Assembly (NCBI GenBank): GCA_040768665.1
Contig: JAXGMN010000010.1
Span: 298,283-362,282, forward strand
DNA length: 64,000 nt
Origin: JABWBD01 sp040768665
Lineage (GTDB): Bacteria > Planctomycetota > Planctomycetia > Pirellulales > Thermoguttaceae
Reading direction: 5' to 3'
Within the stretch, counting starts at the first letter, position 1. Each line of letters begins with the position of its first letter. The translations under genes were made by a program, and so were the position numbers. The notes under the pieces are model-generated. The model searched no databases and had not been told where the DNA came from. It saw only the letters and a program-made list of their open reading frames with translations. Positions 43,996 to 53,317 of this stretch are shown piece after piece.

Positions 43996-44259
43996 GAGGC
44001 TGACATCATTCTGACCTTCAATCTCAAGGACTTTCCCCAGGATTCCCTCAAGCCGCATGGCATCGAGGCACAGCATCCCGACGACTTCCTCGCGCAACAA
44101 CTGGACCTCGTCCCCGATATCGTTTGCGCGGCGGCCAAACGACAGCGTCAAAGCCTGAAGAAGCCGCCCATGAGTGTTGACGGGTATCTCGCTTCGCTTG
44201 GACGGCAAGGACTTGCTCAGACAGTCCTGAGACTGCGGGAATACGCCGAACTTCTCTGA
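43996..44259 (+). pseudogene. C-terminal fragment of a PIN-domain toxin
   Basis: This stretch reads EADIILTFNLKDFPQDSLKP, HGIEAQHPDDFLAQQLDLVP and on to a normal end, REYAELL. It is the C-terminal half of PIN toxins paired with excisionase-type antitoxins; LTFNLKDFP holds a late conserved Asp. The N-terminal half, with the first catalytic acidic residues, is missing, and the fragment joins directly to the antitoxin tail. A deletion of roughly 100 codons explains this. Confidence 0.75.
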
Positions 44260-44264
44260 AGCCG

Positions 44265-45410
44265 ATGACGCGAGGCAACATGCAGGGTTCGTTTCAATAC
44301 CCGATCGGGCTTTACGTACACGTGCCTTTTTGCGTAAGCAAGTGCGCGTATTGCGATTTTGCGTCGTATGCGGGGCGCGAGACGGTGATCCCGCGCTACG
44401 TCGATACCGTTGTCCGGGAGATCAAGCGGCGCGGCGCACTGGCGGGGCATCCGAAAGCGGATACGATTTTTCTGGGCGGGGGCACACCCTCGCTTCTCGA
44501 CGAGTTCCAGGTAACGTGCATCCTGCATGCTCTGTTTGAAGCATTTCCAATCCAAGAGGGTGCCGAGATCACCTGCGAATGCAACCCCGGAACGCTCACG
44601 ACGGCGTTTGCGCAGGCGCTCGGTAAAGCAGGAGTCAACCGGCTGTCCCTGGGCGCGCAGGCCGCGCAGGCGCGTCTTCTGCGTCTCATCGGCAGGATCC
44701 ATAACTGGCAGGAAGTGATCGCTTCCGTTGAAATTGCACGGAATGCAGGATTCGATAATCTGAACCTGGACCTGATGTTCGGGCTGCCTTCGCAAACCGC
44801 CGCGGATTTCCGGGAAACGCTGGAGGCCGCGATTGCGCTTCGTCCCACGCATCTGGCCTGTTACGGCTTGATTGTTGAAGAAGAGACGCCGATCTGCCGC
44901 GATATCACCGAGGGAAAGCTGGTTCTTCCGGATGAGGAAGTTGAGCGCGAGATGTACGAGCTTGCGCGGCAGACGCTCACGGAAGAGGACTTTCATCAAT
45001 ATGAAATCAGCAATTTCGCACGCAAAGGGTACGCGTGCCGGCATAATCTCGGCTGCTGGACGCGCGTGCCGTACCTGGGCTTCGGCTGCGCGGCGCACAG
45101 CTTTTTCGACGAGTGCCGTACGATGAACCCATCGGAACTGGACGCGTATCTGGCAGGTGAAGAACCGAAGACGGAGCAGATATCCAAAGAGGAAGCGCGA
45201 TTCGAGAGCATGATGCTGGGACTGCGCATGACGCGCGGCGTAAAGGATGCCGATTTTACGCGGATGCACGGGATGAGTATCCGCGAGGCGTTCGGTGAAA
45301 AACTGGATAAACCGATGAGCGGCGGGCTGCTCGAGTGGCACGAAGGTGCTTTGAGGCTGACACGGCTGGGTATGGATCTGCAGAACAACGTGCTCGTTGA
45401 TCTCCTGTGA
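44265..45410 (+). CDS. hemW: Radical SAM protein HemW (coproporphyrinogen III oxidase-like)
   Basis: A 381-residue radical SAM protein. The 4Fe-4S motif is PFCVSKCAYCDF (CxxxCxxC). Other HemW motifs are TIFLGGGTPSLL, ECNPGTLT, NRLSLGAQ, DNLNLDLMFGLPSQT and YEISNFARKGYACRHNLGCW. HemW inserts or carries heme rather than acting on coproporphyrinogen. The gene is less GC-rich at third positions than its neighbours, and the RIHNWQEVIASVEIARNAGF region looks Clostridia-like from memory. It sits in an island with a toxin relic and a palindromic element. Horizontal origin is inference. Confidence 0.9.
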   Translation: MTRGNMQGSFQYPIGLYVHVPFCVSKCAYCDFASYAGRETVIPRYVDTVVREIKRRGALAGHPKADTIFLGGGTPSLLDEFQVTCILHALFEAFPIQEGAEITCECNPGTLTTAFAQALGKAGVNRLSLGAQAAQARLLRLIGRIHNWQEVIASVEIARNAGFDNLNLDLMFGLPSQTAADFRETLEAAIALRPTHLACYGLIVEEETPICRDITEGKLVLPDEEVEREMYELARQTLTEEDFHQYEISNFARKGYACRHNLGCWTRVPYLGFGCAAHSFFDECRTMNPSELDAYLAGEEPKTEQISKEEARFESMMLGLRMTRGVKDADFTRMHGMSIREAFGEKLDKPMSGGLLEWHEGALRLTRLGMDLQNNVLVDLL

Positions 45411-45481
45411 CACGAGGACTCCGTCACCCAGCGATGGGAGACGGGGTCGGATCCTGACATCACCGTGGCAGGAAACGCAAT

Positions 45482-45597
45482 CGTTCACGCCCGCGGAAGA
45501 AGAGGGGGACAGGTCCATGTTTTCGGCCGGCGTCTTTGGCGTCAAAATCAGTCAATCGGCCGAAGAATAGACCTGTCCCCCGCGGTGGGCACGAACG
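45482..45597. repeat. GTTCACGGGGCGG-type palindromic element (copy 2)
   Basis: The outer parts CGTTCACGCCCGCGG and CCGCGGTGGGCACGAACG pair. Inside, GGGGGACAGGTCCATGTTTT faces AATAGACCTGTCCCC. It lies between hemW and the convergent lipoprotein gene. Confidence 0.75.
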
Positions 45598-45613
45598 GCT
45601 ACACGCCGTCGCG

Positions 45614-47857
45614 TCATTCCGCGACGCGTTTCACCGGCCGGTACATCGGGAGATGGCGATAGTAGACCTCGAGTGTCATCAGCGCCATCGAGGTCGTGTA
45701 CATGCGGCCGCCGCGCTTGCCCCATGGCGATCCGCCGGGGTCCCAACTGCCCGTCTTGTGGCCTTCTTTCTCCTGGGTTCGGATCAGGTGCTCGCGCATG
45801 CGATGGTTCCACAGGTCGAACTCCGGACCCTCCATATGATGCAGCACCTGGGTGCCGTAGTAGTAGTAATAAATCGATCCCAGGGAGCTGCCCGACTCCG
45901 GCGGAAGATTCTGCATCAGGTAGTTGACGCCCTCGACCAGGTCGGGATTATCCTTGGGCGTATGGAGGTACTGCCGGGTAAGCATGCCGGCGGCGGTAAG
46001 GGTGACCGAGGCGCGGTCCGCTTGTCCCGGCAGGTAGCAGAAGCGGGTCAGTTTCGCGCCCTCGGGGCCGCAGGCGCACGATTGGATGAACCGTTCGGCC
46101 CGGACCAGCGGATCTCGCTTGATCATCAAACCGGCGAGCTGGCCACTGCGAATGGCCAGGAAGACCCATCCGGTGGCCGACATGTCGCCGGCCTGGTTAT
46201 AACCGTAGCGCCAACCGCCTTCCTTATGCTGGGCGTTCATCATGTACATGACCGCGCGCTGTGTCGCCACCTTCAGCCGCTCGTCGCCGGAAAGCCCGTA
46301 GGCTTCGCAGAGCGCAATCGTGGCCAGGGCGTGAGCGTACATATTTCCGCCGAGGCTGCCGTCCTCGCTCTCCTTCTTCGAGGCGACCTGATTTTGCCCG
46401 AGGAAAATGAGCCCTTTCTCGACGACGCTCTTGTATTGGGCCAGTTCGGGAGGGCTTTCCGGAGCACGGTTGTGCGTGACGCCGGCGCCGAGAAACGGCA
46501 ATAAGCCGAAAGCGGTGCCCGCCGTATCGTAGTCGACCACTTCCTTCTCGGCCTCGGTGAGGCAATCGCAACCCTCAATCCCCTCGCCGTAGTCCTTGAG
46601 CTTCCAGCTCCCGTTGGGCTGTTGATGGGCGGCGAGCCATTTCAGCCCGCGCATCACAGCAGCTTCCGATTCCGCCGTGCCGCCGAAGGCGTCCAGCAGG
46701 GCTTTCTTCGAGTCTGCGGTCAGTCTGCCGCCGAACGATCCGCGGCGCAAGAGGACGGAGCCGTCCGGGTTCGCGGTGAACTCCGGCGGGAGGAAGCCTC
46801 GTCCTTCGGTCGAAATTCGCAGTACGATCGGATCGTTGCTGCTCAGGGCGCCGCCGGTCGAGGCGACCTCCGACGAGCGAACCCGCTCCTTGGCGTCCGG
46901 CGCGGCCTTGATCGTCACCGTCGCCTCGGTCTGGTTGGCCGCGACTTGGACGTTCGAGACCGTGACCCCTTCGGGCAGGTTCTTGAGTTCGAGGTTCAAG
47001 GGACCCTTGTAGCTGCTTCGCTCGATCGGGATCTTGACCTGCTTCGTTTCGCCGGGCTTGATGGAAACGGCCTGGAAGGACTTGACCTTATAGGGCGTCC
47101 GGTCGACCTGCACCGGCACGTCGGCCGCGATCGTCCGGCCGTACAACTTGGCGACCACCCGAGCCGTCTGTTTGGCGTTTTGGGCGTCGCCCGCGGCCGA
47201 CAGTTCCACTTTGGCGCCGTTCTGTCCGGCCGCGACGTTTTCCACCGTGCCGGTTACTTTTGCCGGCAGGTTCTCCAGCACGAGGTTGATCGGGCCGGTG
47301 TAGCCGTTGCGGTCGATCTTCACTTCGGTTGCCTTGCTCACACCCGGCTGAAGGAGGACGGCCGCGGGGGACGCAAGCTTGGGAAGATTGATCTTGTTGA
47401 CCGTCAGGCCCAGAGTGCCTTCCGCCTGCTGTTCGCCGACTTTCGCGGTCACCTTGAGGGTGGCCATCATCTTCTCGTCGCCGAGTTTCTCAGCCGCGAC
47501 GACCTCCAGCTTGCCGGACGATGCGTCCGCAGGAATCTCGATCCCTTCGGCGGTAACGCCTTCCGGCACATCGGCCACCTGGACCTGGATCGGCCCGGCG
47601 TTTTCGTTCCGCTCGACTTTCACCTCAACCTCGGCGCTTTCGCCCGGAGTGAGGGTGATCGCAGGCAGATCCGCCATTTCGATCGGCTTCGGCGGCGGTG
47701 GCTCAACGGGCTTCTCCACGACGGGAGGCGATGGGGGGGGCGGCGGTTCGCCACAGCCGGACAAAGCGACGATCAGCACGGCAGGCAAGAGAAACGCCAT
47801 GAAGCGGCAGGCCGATCGAGTCGGCCCGCAAACGTACGTGCCATGGATGGAAATCAT
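45614..47857 (-). CDS. Lipoprotein with Ig-like repeats and a prenyltransferase/terpene-cyclase-like toroid
   Basis: A 747-residue lipoprotein (lipobox ALSGC at about residue 34) with a strong SD (GGGGAGG) before ATG 47857. A Pro-rich linker is followed by three beta-sandwich repeats, each with a VERNENAGPIQVQ, IDRNGYTGPINLV or IERSSYKGPLNLE motif (residues 75-330). The C-terminal 350 residues form an alpha-toroid as in squalene cyclases (VMRGLKWLAAHQQPNGSWKL, DGSLGGNMYAHALATIALCE). No catalytic DxDD is obvious. Its role is probably binding or structural on the envelope. Confidence 0.82.
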   Translation of the reverse strand: MISIHGTYVCGPTRSACRFMAFLLPAVLIVALSGCGEPPPPPSPPVVEKPVEPPPPKPIEMADLPAITLTPGESAEVEVKVERNENAGPIQVQVADVPEGVTAEGIEIPADASSGKLEVVAAEKLGDEKMMATLKVTAKVGEQQAEGTLGLTVNKINLPKLASPAAVLLQPGVSKATEVKIDRNGYTGPINLVLENLPAKVTGTVENVAAGQNGAKVELSAAGDAQNAKQTARVVAKLYGRTIAADVPVQVDRTPYKVKSFQAVSIKPGETKQVKIPIERSSYKGPLNLELKNLPEGVTVSNVQVAANQTEATVTIKAAPDAKERVRSSEVASTGGALSSNDPIVLRISTEGRGFLPPEFTANPDGSVLLRRGSFGGRLTADSKKALLDAFGGTAESEAAVMRGLKWLAAHQQPNGSWKLKDYGEGIEGCDCLTEAEKEVVDYDTAGTAFGLLPFLGAGVTHNRAPESPPELAQYKSVVEKGLIFLGQNQVASKKESEDGSLGGNMYAHALATIALCEAYGLSGDERLKVATQRAVMYMMNAQHKEGGWRYGYNQAGDMSATGWVFLAIRSGQLAGLMIKRDPLVRAERFIQSCACGPEGAKLTRFCYLPGQADRASVTLTAAGMLTRQYLHTPKDNPDLVEGVNYLMQNLPPESGSSLGSIYYYYYGTQVLHHMEGPEFDLWNHRMREHLIRTQEKEGHKTGSWDPGGSPWGKRGGRMYTTSMALMTLEVYYRHLPMYRPVKRVAE

Positions 47858-48105
47858 ACGAACCTCCCCTTAACAGACGAAAGAAAGACTAACGACTCTG
47901 CAGGCGCGTGCATTCCCACAGAACTTTCTGATACGAGTTCATCAACCCCCTTTTTCGCTGCCCGGTTGGCCTGTGTCAACCATTTGTACCGGCGCCGGCC
48001 AATCAAACCTCGGGCAAGCCGCGATTCTCCCCCTTGAGAGGGGGGGGTGGCGGGAGAGCGCGTCGCAGCTCACAGTGCCTTGGAGGCTTCGGACCGGGGC
48101 CGCGA

Positions 48106-49500
48106 CTATCGGATTGCCTCCACGCGTTGCCCCTCGGCAAGATTGCTTTCCGGCGCCCGGACTACCAGGTCGCCTGGCTCGAGCCCGGAAAGGATCTCCG
48201 CATGTTCGTCGTTGAGGATTCCGACTTCGACCCCGACGACGTTGGCGACGCCGCCTCGGACGGCGTAGACGAGCCAGCCTCCGTCCGTGCCGCGGAACAG
48301 CGACGAGCGGGGCACGGTCAGGGCCTGCGATTTGGCGGCGGTGATGATTCGTACTCGGACGCGATAACCCGCGCCGAGATGACGCTGGCGCCGCAGTCGC
48401 TCGAGATCTGCCGGCAGAAATGCCACGACCACCTTCACCTGCTGCTGTTCGACTCCCAGCGAACTGATCTTCGTAAACCCGGCCGGATAGATACGGTCGA
48501 CGGTGCCCTTCGCGGGCGGCTCGCCGATTGCCGGCCCGTAGATCTCCACCGGATCGCCCTCGCGGACGTCCACCAACTCCGTGCTGAGCACGTCGGCTTC
48601 CACTTCGAGGTCCTCGAGCCGGCCGATCTCGATGAGCGCCGTGCCGGCGGAAAGGTAGCGTTCGTTCGTGACATTCCGCTGGAGGACGACGCCGTCGACC
48701 GGGCTGGCCATCGTGCCCCGCTGCTGATCCTGAAGTACCTGACGGAGCTTCGCTTCGGCCTCCGCTTTCTCTTTCTCCAATACGGCGCGAGTGAGCGTCT
48801 TGCGATCGATGTACTGGCGAACCATCGTCGGCAGGAGATTGGTAGCGGCCTCGAGCGACTGCATGGCGGAGTAGACCAGCCGATCCTGCCGGTAGTCGAC
48901 CGCCGCCTCCACCTTTTCCAACTCGGCTCGGTCGAGTTCGTCGCGACTGGCGGCATTCTTTTCAAAGAGGTTCCGCACGCGGGCGAGGTTTTTCTCCGCG
49001 TAGTCATGGCGGGCCTGGCCGGATTCCATGCGTGCCTCGGCCGCCTCGACGGTCGATTGCATCGATTCGACGAACTGCTGCGCCTGCGCCAGACCCGTTT
49101 GCTCGAGCGTGGTATCGGCGTTCTCGCGGATCGCCGCCTCGAGCCGTTCGACCACTGCGGATGCCTGTTCGACCGTGAGTTCCAGATCGGTCGGCACGAC
49201 TCGCGCGACCACCTGCCCTTTCTTTACCGGCATCCCTTCGACCACATCGATTCCTTCGATCCGGCCGTTGTAGGGCATGGTGATGAGGAAGGTCTCGGGC
49301 AGCCGGGTCTTGCCCCGCTCGTCGATGAATTGGCGGATCAGTCCCATCTCCGCCGGCACGACTTCCACCGTCGACTCGGGCGAAAGCCGGGCCGCAATCA
49401 CGGCGGCCGCAACCACCGCCAGGAGAATGCCGATCGCGACGACGCGAACGGTACGTGCGGATAGCGGCGGCACACGGTTCGGTGGTTGCGTCGTGTTCAT
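48106..49500 (-). CDS. HlyD/RND-type membrane fusion (periplasmic adaptor) protein
   Basis: A 464-residue adaptor with one N-terminal helix (VVAIGILLAVVAAAVIAARL). A lipoyl part (YNGRIEGIDVVEGMPVKKGQ), a long coiled-coil hairpin (about residues 105-245), the second lipoyl half (GTMASPVDGVVLQRNVTNER) and beta-barrel domains follow. Such proteins bridge an inner-membrane pump and an outer-membrane channel, but no permease or ATPase gene lies beside it in this window. The start is uncertain; ATG 49557 is the longer choice. Confidence 0.88.
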   Translation of the reverse strand: MNTTQPPNRVPPLSARTVRVVAIGILLAVVAAAVIAARLSPESTVEVVPAEMGLIRQFIDERGKTRLPETFLITMPYNGRIEGIDVVEGMPVKKGQVVARVVPTDLELTVEQASAVVERLEAAIRENADTTLEQTGLAQAQQFVESMQSTVEAAEARMESGQARHDYAEKNLARVRNLFEKNAASRDELDRAELEKVEAAVDYRQDRLVYSAMQSLEAATNLLPTMVRQYIDRKTLTRAVLEKEKAEAEAKLRQVLQDQQRGTMASPVDGVVLQRNVTNERYLSAGTALIEIGRLEDLEVEADVLSTELVDVREGDPVEIYGPAIGEPPAKGTVDRIYPAGFTKISSLGVEQQQVKVVVAFLPADLERLRRQRHLGAGYRVRVRIITAAKSQALTVPRSSLFRGTDGGWLVYAVRGGVANVVGVEVGILNDEHAEILSGLEPGDLVVRAPESNLAEGQRVEAIR

Positions 49501-49619
49501 GCTTGCGGACCAACGAGGCTGAGAGGTCCTAACAAAACGGGTCTTCCCTTCTATCATAACACGTAGGCGGAGAGGTGATCAGCAGGTCCCGAAGCAGGGC
49601 GAGCGGGTAAGCAACGTTC

Positions 49620-49700
49620 GAGAAAAAAGTGTCAGGAACCATTTGTGCGAAGCACCCGAAGGGCCGGTTTCCGGCAAATGGTTCCTGACACTTATTTCTC
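49620..49700. repeat. TGTCAGGAACC-type palindromic repeat
   Basis: gagaaaaaagtgtcaggaac plus catttg (49620-49645) is mirrored by caaatggttcctgacacttatttctc with one mismatch (49675-49700). A short GGCCGG inner palindrome lies in the loop. The element is distinct from the GGGGAC family, though the GTGTCAGGAACC ends are of the same style. Confidence 0.8.
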
Positions 49701-49821
49701 GATCAATCCTAAGGAGATCCGCGCCGCCGTACAGCAACCGCTCGCTCGGGAGGGAATTGTTTTGGCCGCTTGGTACGGGTAAGATGGTACCCTGGAAGCG
49801 GTTTGGCCTTGTTGGCGGTAG

Positions 49822-49942
49822 CGTGACCGTTCACGGGGCGGAAAAGAAGGGGACAGGTCCGTGTTTTCGGCCGACGTGTTTGACGCCAAACGGCATCAAT
49901 CGGCCAGAAAATGGACCAGTCCCCGACCGTGTGTGAACGCTT
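49822..49942. repeat. GTTCACGGGGCGG-type palindromic element (copy 3)
   Basis: The left half has CGTTCACGGGGCGG, GGGGACAGGTCC and GTTTTCGGCC. The right half has GGCCAGAAAATGGACCAGTC, CCCGACCG and a diverged GTGTGAACGC. It shares all three inner blocks with the 39937 and 45482 copies. It lies in the 49558-50080 gap before the kinase gene. Confidence 0.75.
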
Positions 49943-50080
49943 GCGTGGCAACGGGGTGTAATCCGGAAAAGCAGGCCATTGGCTGCCATGATGAAGCGTC
50001 GATGGGATCGAGAGGATCGTGGCGCGGCAATTGCTCCCAATCAGCAATGGCAGGCTTTCGATTACTTCTGGTAAGAGGCC

Positions 50081-52453
50081 ATGTCTGCAAACGACAACAG
50101 CCCGACGCGCCGGCCCTCGAGCCGTGCCGCGGTTGCCAACCGGATCGACTGCGTTTGCGACGCGTTCGAGTCGGAGATCCTACTCGGGCGCGTGCCTCGC
50201 ATTGAAGATTTTCTCCGTGAGGAGCCAGAGGAAATTCGGCCGCGGCTGTTCAAGGAACTGCTGCTGGTGGAGCTGGAACATCGGCGGAGCCGGGGCGAGG
50301 AGCCGCGGTTGGAGGAGTATCATTCGCGGTTTCCGAGTTTTCGCTCGACGCTTCTTGGTGCCGGCCTCGCCCCCGGGACAAGCGCCGATGCCGAATGCGA
50401 GCTAACCGCAAAGACGATCGCCTGGCAGCGGCCCGATCATGATTCCTCCCGTTTTCAGTTCATACGGATCCTCGGCAGCGGCGCGTTCGGAGCGGTCTGG
50501 TTGGCAAGGGACCAGCATCTGGACCGCACCGTAGCCGTGAAGGTGCCGCTGGGCGGCGTCCTGACGCCCAGAGAGGAGGAGTCGTTTCTCCGCGAAGCGA
50601 GGGCGGCGGCGCAACTGCGGCACCCGAACATCGTGCAGGTTTACGACGCGGGCCGCGAGGAGAACCAGGCGTTTATCGTCTCCGAGTTCATCGAAGGAGC
50701 GACGCTGAAGTCGCACCGCGAGACCCGCAAGTACACGCCTTCAGAGAGTGCCCAGCTCTGTGCGCTGTTGGCCGATGCCCTGGAGCACGCGCACCAGCGA
50801 GGGGTGATTCATCGCGACCTCAAGCCGGGCAATATTTTGATCGACGCGGACGGCGAACCGCATATCACGGACTTCGGCCTGGCCAAGCGAGAGACGGCGG
50901 ACGCGACGTGGACGCGGGCCGGCGAGGTGTTCGGTACGCCGGCCTACATGTCGCCGGAGCAGGCCCGCGGCGACAGCGCGAAGGTCGACGGCCGGAGCGA
51001 CGTTTACTCGCTGGGCGTGATCCTGTACGAGCTGCTTGTAGGGGAGCGGCCGTTCAGCGGCGAATCGCATTCGGTGATCTTTAAGACGCTTTATCTGGAG
51101 CCGGTGGCGCCGCGAAAGCGCAATAGCCGGATTCCGCGGGACCTGGAGACGATCTGCCTGAAGGCGATGGCCAAGCGGCCGCCGGACCGTTATCCGGCCG
51201 CCGCGGCGATGGCGGCCGACCTGCGACGGTTTCTGGCCGGCGAGTGTGTGCTGGCGCGGCGGATCGGGCTTGTTGGCCGTGCGTGGCGATGGGCTCGCCG
51301 ACGCCCCAAGGATGCCGTCGCCGCCGTGCTGGGGCTCGTCGCGCTTGCGGCGATTGTCTTATCGCTTAGGGTTCTGGCGGGTCCGCGACCGAGCAGGTCT
51401 GGGGAAACTCCGGTCAGGGCTGTATCGGTAACCACGACGCCGCCAGGGGCTGAGTTGGCTTTCTTCCCCCGCGATCCCTGGACTGGTGAGCCCATGCCGC
51501 AAGAGCGGAACGTTGCCACGGAGCGTTCGCCGGCCCGCGTGAAACTCCCGCCCGGCGACTATCTGGTGGTTGCGAAACTGGATGAGCGGCGGTTTCACGA
51601 AGTGTTCCGGCGCATTCCGGACAAGCCGGAATCCGTTCCGGGCGCGTATCGCCACCTCCGCTGGACGCTGGGCGACGATGGCTCGGTGCATTTGCCGGAG
51701 ATCAAGATTCCCGACGCTGCGGTCGTCGATGGCATGGCTCGAATCGAGGGGACCAATCGCTTTGCCATGGGCAAAGTCGGTTCAACCATCGTCCCTCGCC
51801 ACCACCGCCGGATTCCCTCTTTTTGGATCGATACGACAGAAGTTTCGCTGGGAGACTATCGAGCCGCCTTCGACAGACAGCAGCCTGCTGGCAAGAACTG
51901 GAAACCCGTGCCGGACAACTACGCCGTCACAGAGACGTCCGACTCCGCCATCACCTATGCGGAAACAGTGGGAAAACGCCTGCCGACGGAGGCCGAATAC
52001 GAGTACGCGGCGACCAGCCGCGGCCGCTCGCAGTTTCCATGGGGCGAGGAGGTTCCCGCTGAAGGCGAGAAAGAAGTGATCGGGCCGGTCGGTACGCCGG
52101 CGTGGGACCGTCTCGACACGCAGCCGCCGGTTTTCGGACTGGCATCGAATGTCGCCGAATGGACGTCCACGTGGCGCACGCCGTACCCACCGTACCGAGA
52201 TATTGGATTTCGGGGGAGTTGGACACCGCGCGAGTACCGCATCGTTCGCGGTGGTGACGATAGTGTGATCGCTGGGGATGGCGCGGTTAGCGCAGAGGCA
52301 CGTGACCCGAGAAACCGCCAAAGCATGGTTTTCTACACCGTCAGGCCGGGGCTCGGCTTCCGCTGTGTGCGAAGTGCCAAGCCCCGGTGGAATGTCGAAG
52401 ATTTTGAGGCCATCGTGTCCACTGCCCAGCCGATCGACGCCGCAATGCGTTAA
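50081..52453 (+). CDS. Serine/threonine protein kinase fused to an FGE/SUMF1-type domain
   Basis: A 790-residue membrane protein. The N-terminal 120 residues include a helical region common in planctomycete kinases. The kinase domain (about 125-390) has the P-loop LGSGAFGAVW, Lys154, HRDLKPGN and DFGLAK, all intact. One TM helix (AVAAVLGLVALAAIVLSLRV) follows near 410-430. The outer part has a carboxypeptidase-like/PEGA-type region (VTTTPPGAELAFFPRD) and the FGE/SUMF1 domain (about 560-770; GKRLPTEAEYEYAATSRG, GLASNVAEWTSTW, FRCVRSA). Ser/Thr signalling with an external sensing or binding domain is likely. It ends 7 bp before a convergent gene. Confidence 0.92.
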   Translation: MSANDNSPTRRPSSRAAVANRIDCVCDAFESEILLGRVPRIEDFLREEPEEIRPRLFKELLLVELEHRRSRGEEPRLEEYHSRFPSFRSTLLGAGLAPGTSADAECELTAKTIAWQRPDHDSSRFQFIRILGSGAFGAVWLARDQHLDRTVAVKVPLGGVLTPREEESFLREARAAAQLRHPNIVQVYDAGREENQAFIVSEFIEGATLKSHRETRKYTPSESAQLCALLADALEHAHQRGVIHRDLKPGNILIDADGEPHITDFGLAKRETADATWTRAGEVFGTPAYMSPEQARGDSAKVDGRSDVYSLGVILYELLVGERPFSGESHSVIFKTLYLEPVAPRKRNSRIPRDLETICLKAMAKRPPDRYPAAAAMAADLRRFLAGECVLARRIGLVGRAWRWARRRPKDAVAAVLGLVALAAIVLSLRVLAGPRPSRSGETPVRAVSVTTTPPGAELAFFPRDPWTGEPMPQERNVATERSPARVKLPPGDYLVVAKLDERRFHEVFRRIPDKPESVPGAYRHLRWTLGDDGSVHLPEIKIPDAAVVDGMARIEGTNRFAMGKVGSTIVPRHHRRIPSFWIDTTEVSLGDYRAAFDRQQPAGKNWKPVPDNYAVTETSDSAITYAETVGKRLPTEAEYEYAATSRGRSQFPWGEEVPAEGEKEVIGPVGTPAWDRLDTQPPVFGLASNVAEWTSTWRTPYPPYRDIGFRGSWTPREYRIVRGGDDSVIAGDGAVSAEARDPRNRQSMVFYTVRPGLGFRCVRSAKPRWNVEDFEAIVSTAQPIDAAMR

Positions 52454-52460
52454 CAATCGC

Positions 52461-53237
52461 TCACCGCTGGCTGCAGTCCGGCGGCAAGCTATCGTTGAAC
52501 CAGACGAGCACAGCAAGGGAAAAGAACGGATTCGGCATCGGCTTATCCGGCTCGATCGCCACTGAGCAAACGGGCTTTCCCGGAGTTGAGCCGACGTCCG
52601 GCCCTTTTACGGACCGCATAACGACCTTGTATCCGAAGGTGTCGATTGGCACTGGTTTTTCGGATGCTTCGACGACTTCGAGTGCGGCGAAACGCCACTT
52701 TGTTCCATGGTGCGGCGCGGGATTCCCATTCGCCGGATCTATTAAATCCCAATCGATTCGCTTGGCTTGGGCAATGACGGTCTTGTCCGTTAACGGATGC
52801 GTAAAAGAAACAAACAGGAGTTTGTTCTGATAGTGGACGTCGGACACCTTGGGACGAGGCTTCAGGCCGACGCCTGGTCCGTGCTCAATAGGGTGCTGCG
52901 GGGTATGTTCCGGATCGAAACGTTTTTGCTGTTGTGCCTTCGAGGCGTGCTTCTGGTCTCTCTTGGTCGCCGCTTGGCAGCCAGAGGGGCATGCCCAGGT
53001 TGGACTGTAGTCTCCATCCAGATAGCAAACCGACGGCACGTCGTCGCAGGACGTTGGATAGTAGTCACAGTACCAGTAGTAGACATCGACTTCAAAGAGC
53101 GGACATGCCCATGTGCCCTTTCCTCCCGCAGCAGCCTTTGCCGAATCCTTTTCGCCGCAGCCACACGCGTCGTCTGCGGCGACGAACGCCGGCGACGTCA
53201 GAATGAAGCACGCGGCCAGCACCAAGAACCTTTTCAT
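52461..53237 (-). CDS. Secreted Cys/Tyr-rich protein of unknown function
   Basis: A 258-residue exported protein (MKRFLVLAACFILTSPAFVA, cleavage near AAD). The cysteines are CGCGEKDS, CPLFEVDVYYWYCDYYPTSC, VCYLDGDYSPTWACPSGC. The C-terminal half (VSDVHYQNKLLFVSFTHPLT) may be a beta-sandwich. No named family was recognised. Its 3' end abuts the kinase-FGE stop by 7 bp, so terminators must overlap coding sequence. Confidence 0.7.
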   Translation of the reverse strand: MKRFLVLAACFILTSPAFVAADDACGCGEKDSAKAAAGGKGTWACPLFEVDVYYWYCDYYPTSCDDVPSVCYLDGDYSPTWACPSGCQAATKRDQKHASKAQQQKRFDPEHTPQHPIEHGPGVGLKPRPKVSDVHYQNKLLFVSFTHPLTDKTVIAQAKRIDWDLIDPANGNPAPHHGTKWRFAALEVVEASEKPVPIDTFGYKVVMRSVKGPDVGSTPGKPVCSVAIEPDKPMPNPFFSLAVLVWFNDSLPPDCSQR

Positions 53238-53317
53238 CGCACAGCGCCTCGAACAAAGTGGGTAGGTTTCCGGCCCTTTCGGCAACGCCGGCCCGCGCAG
53301 TGCGTGCGGAGCACGAG

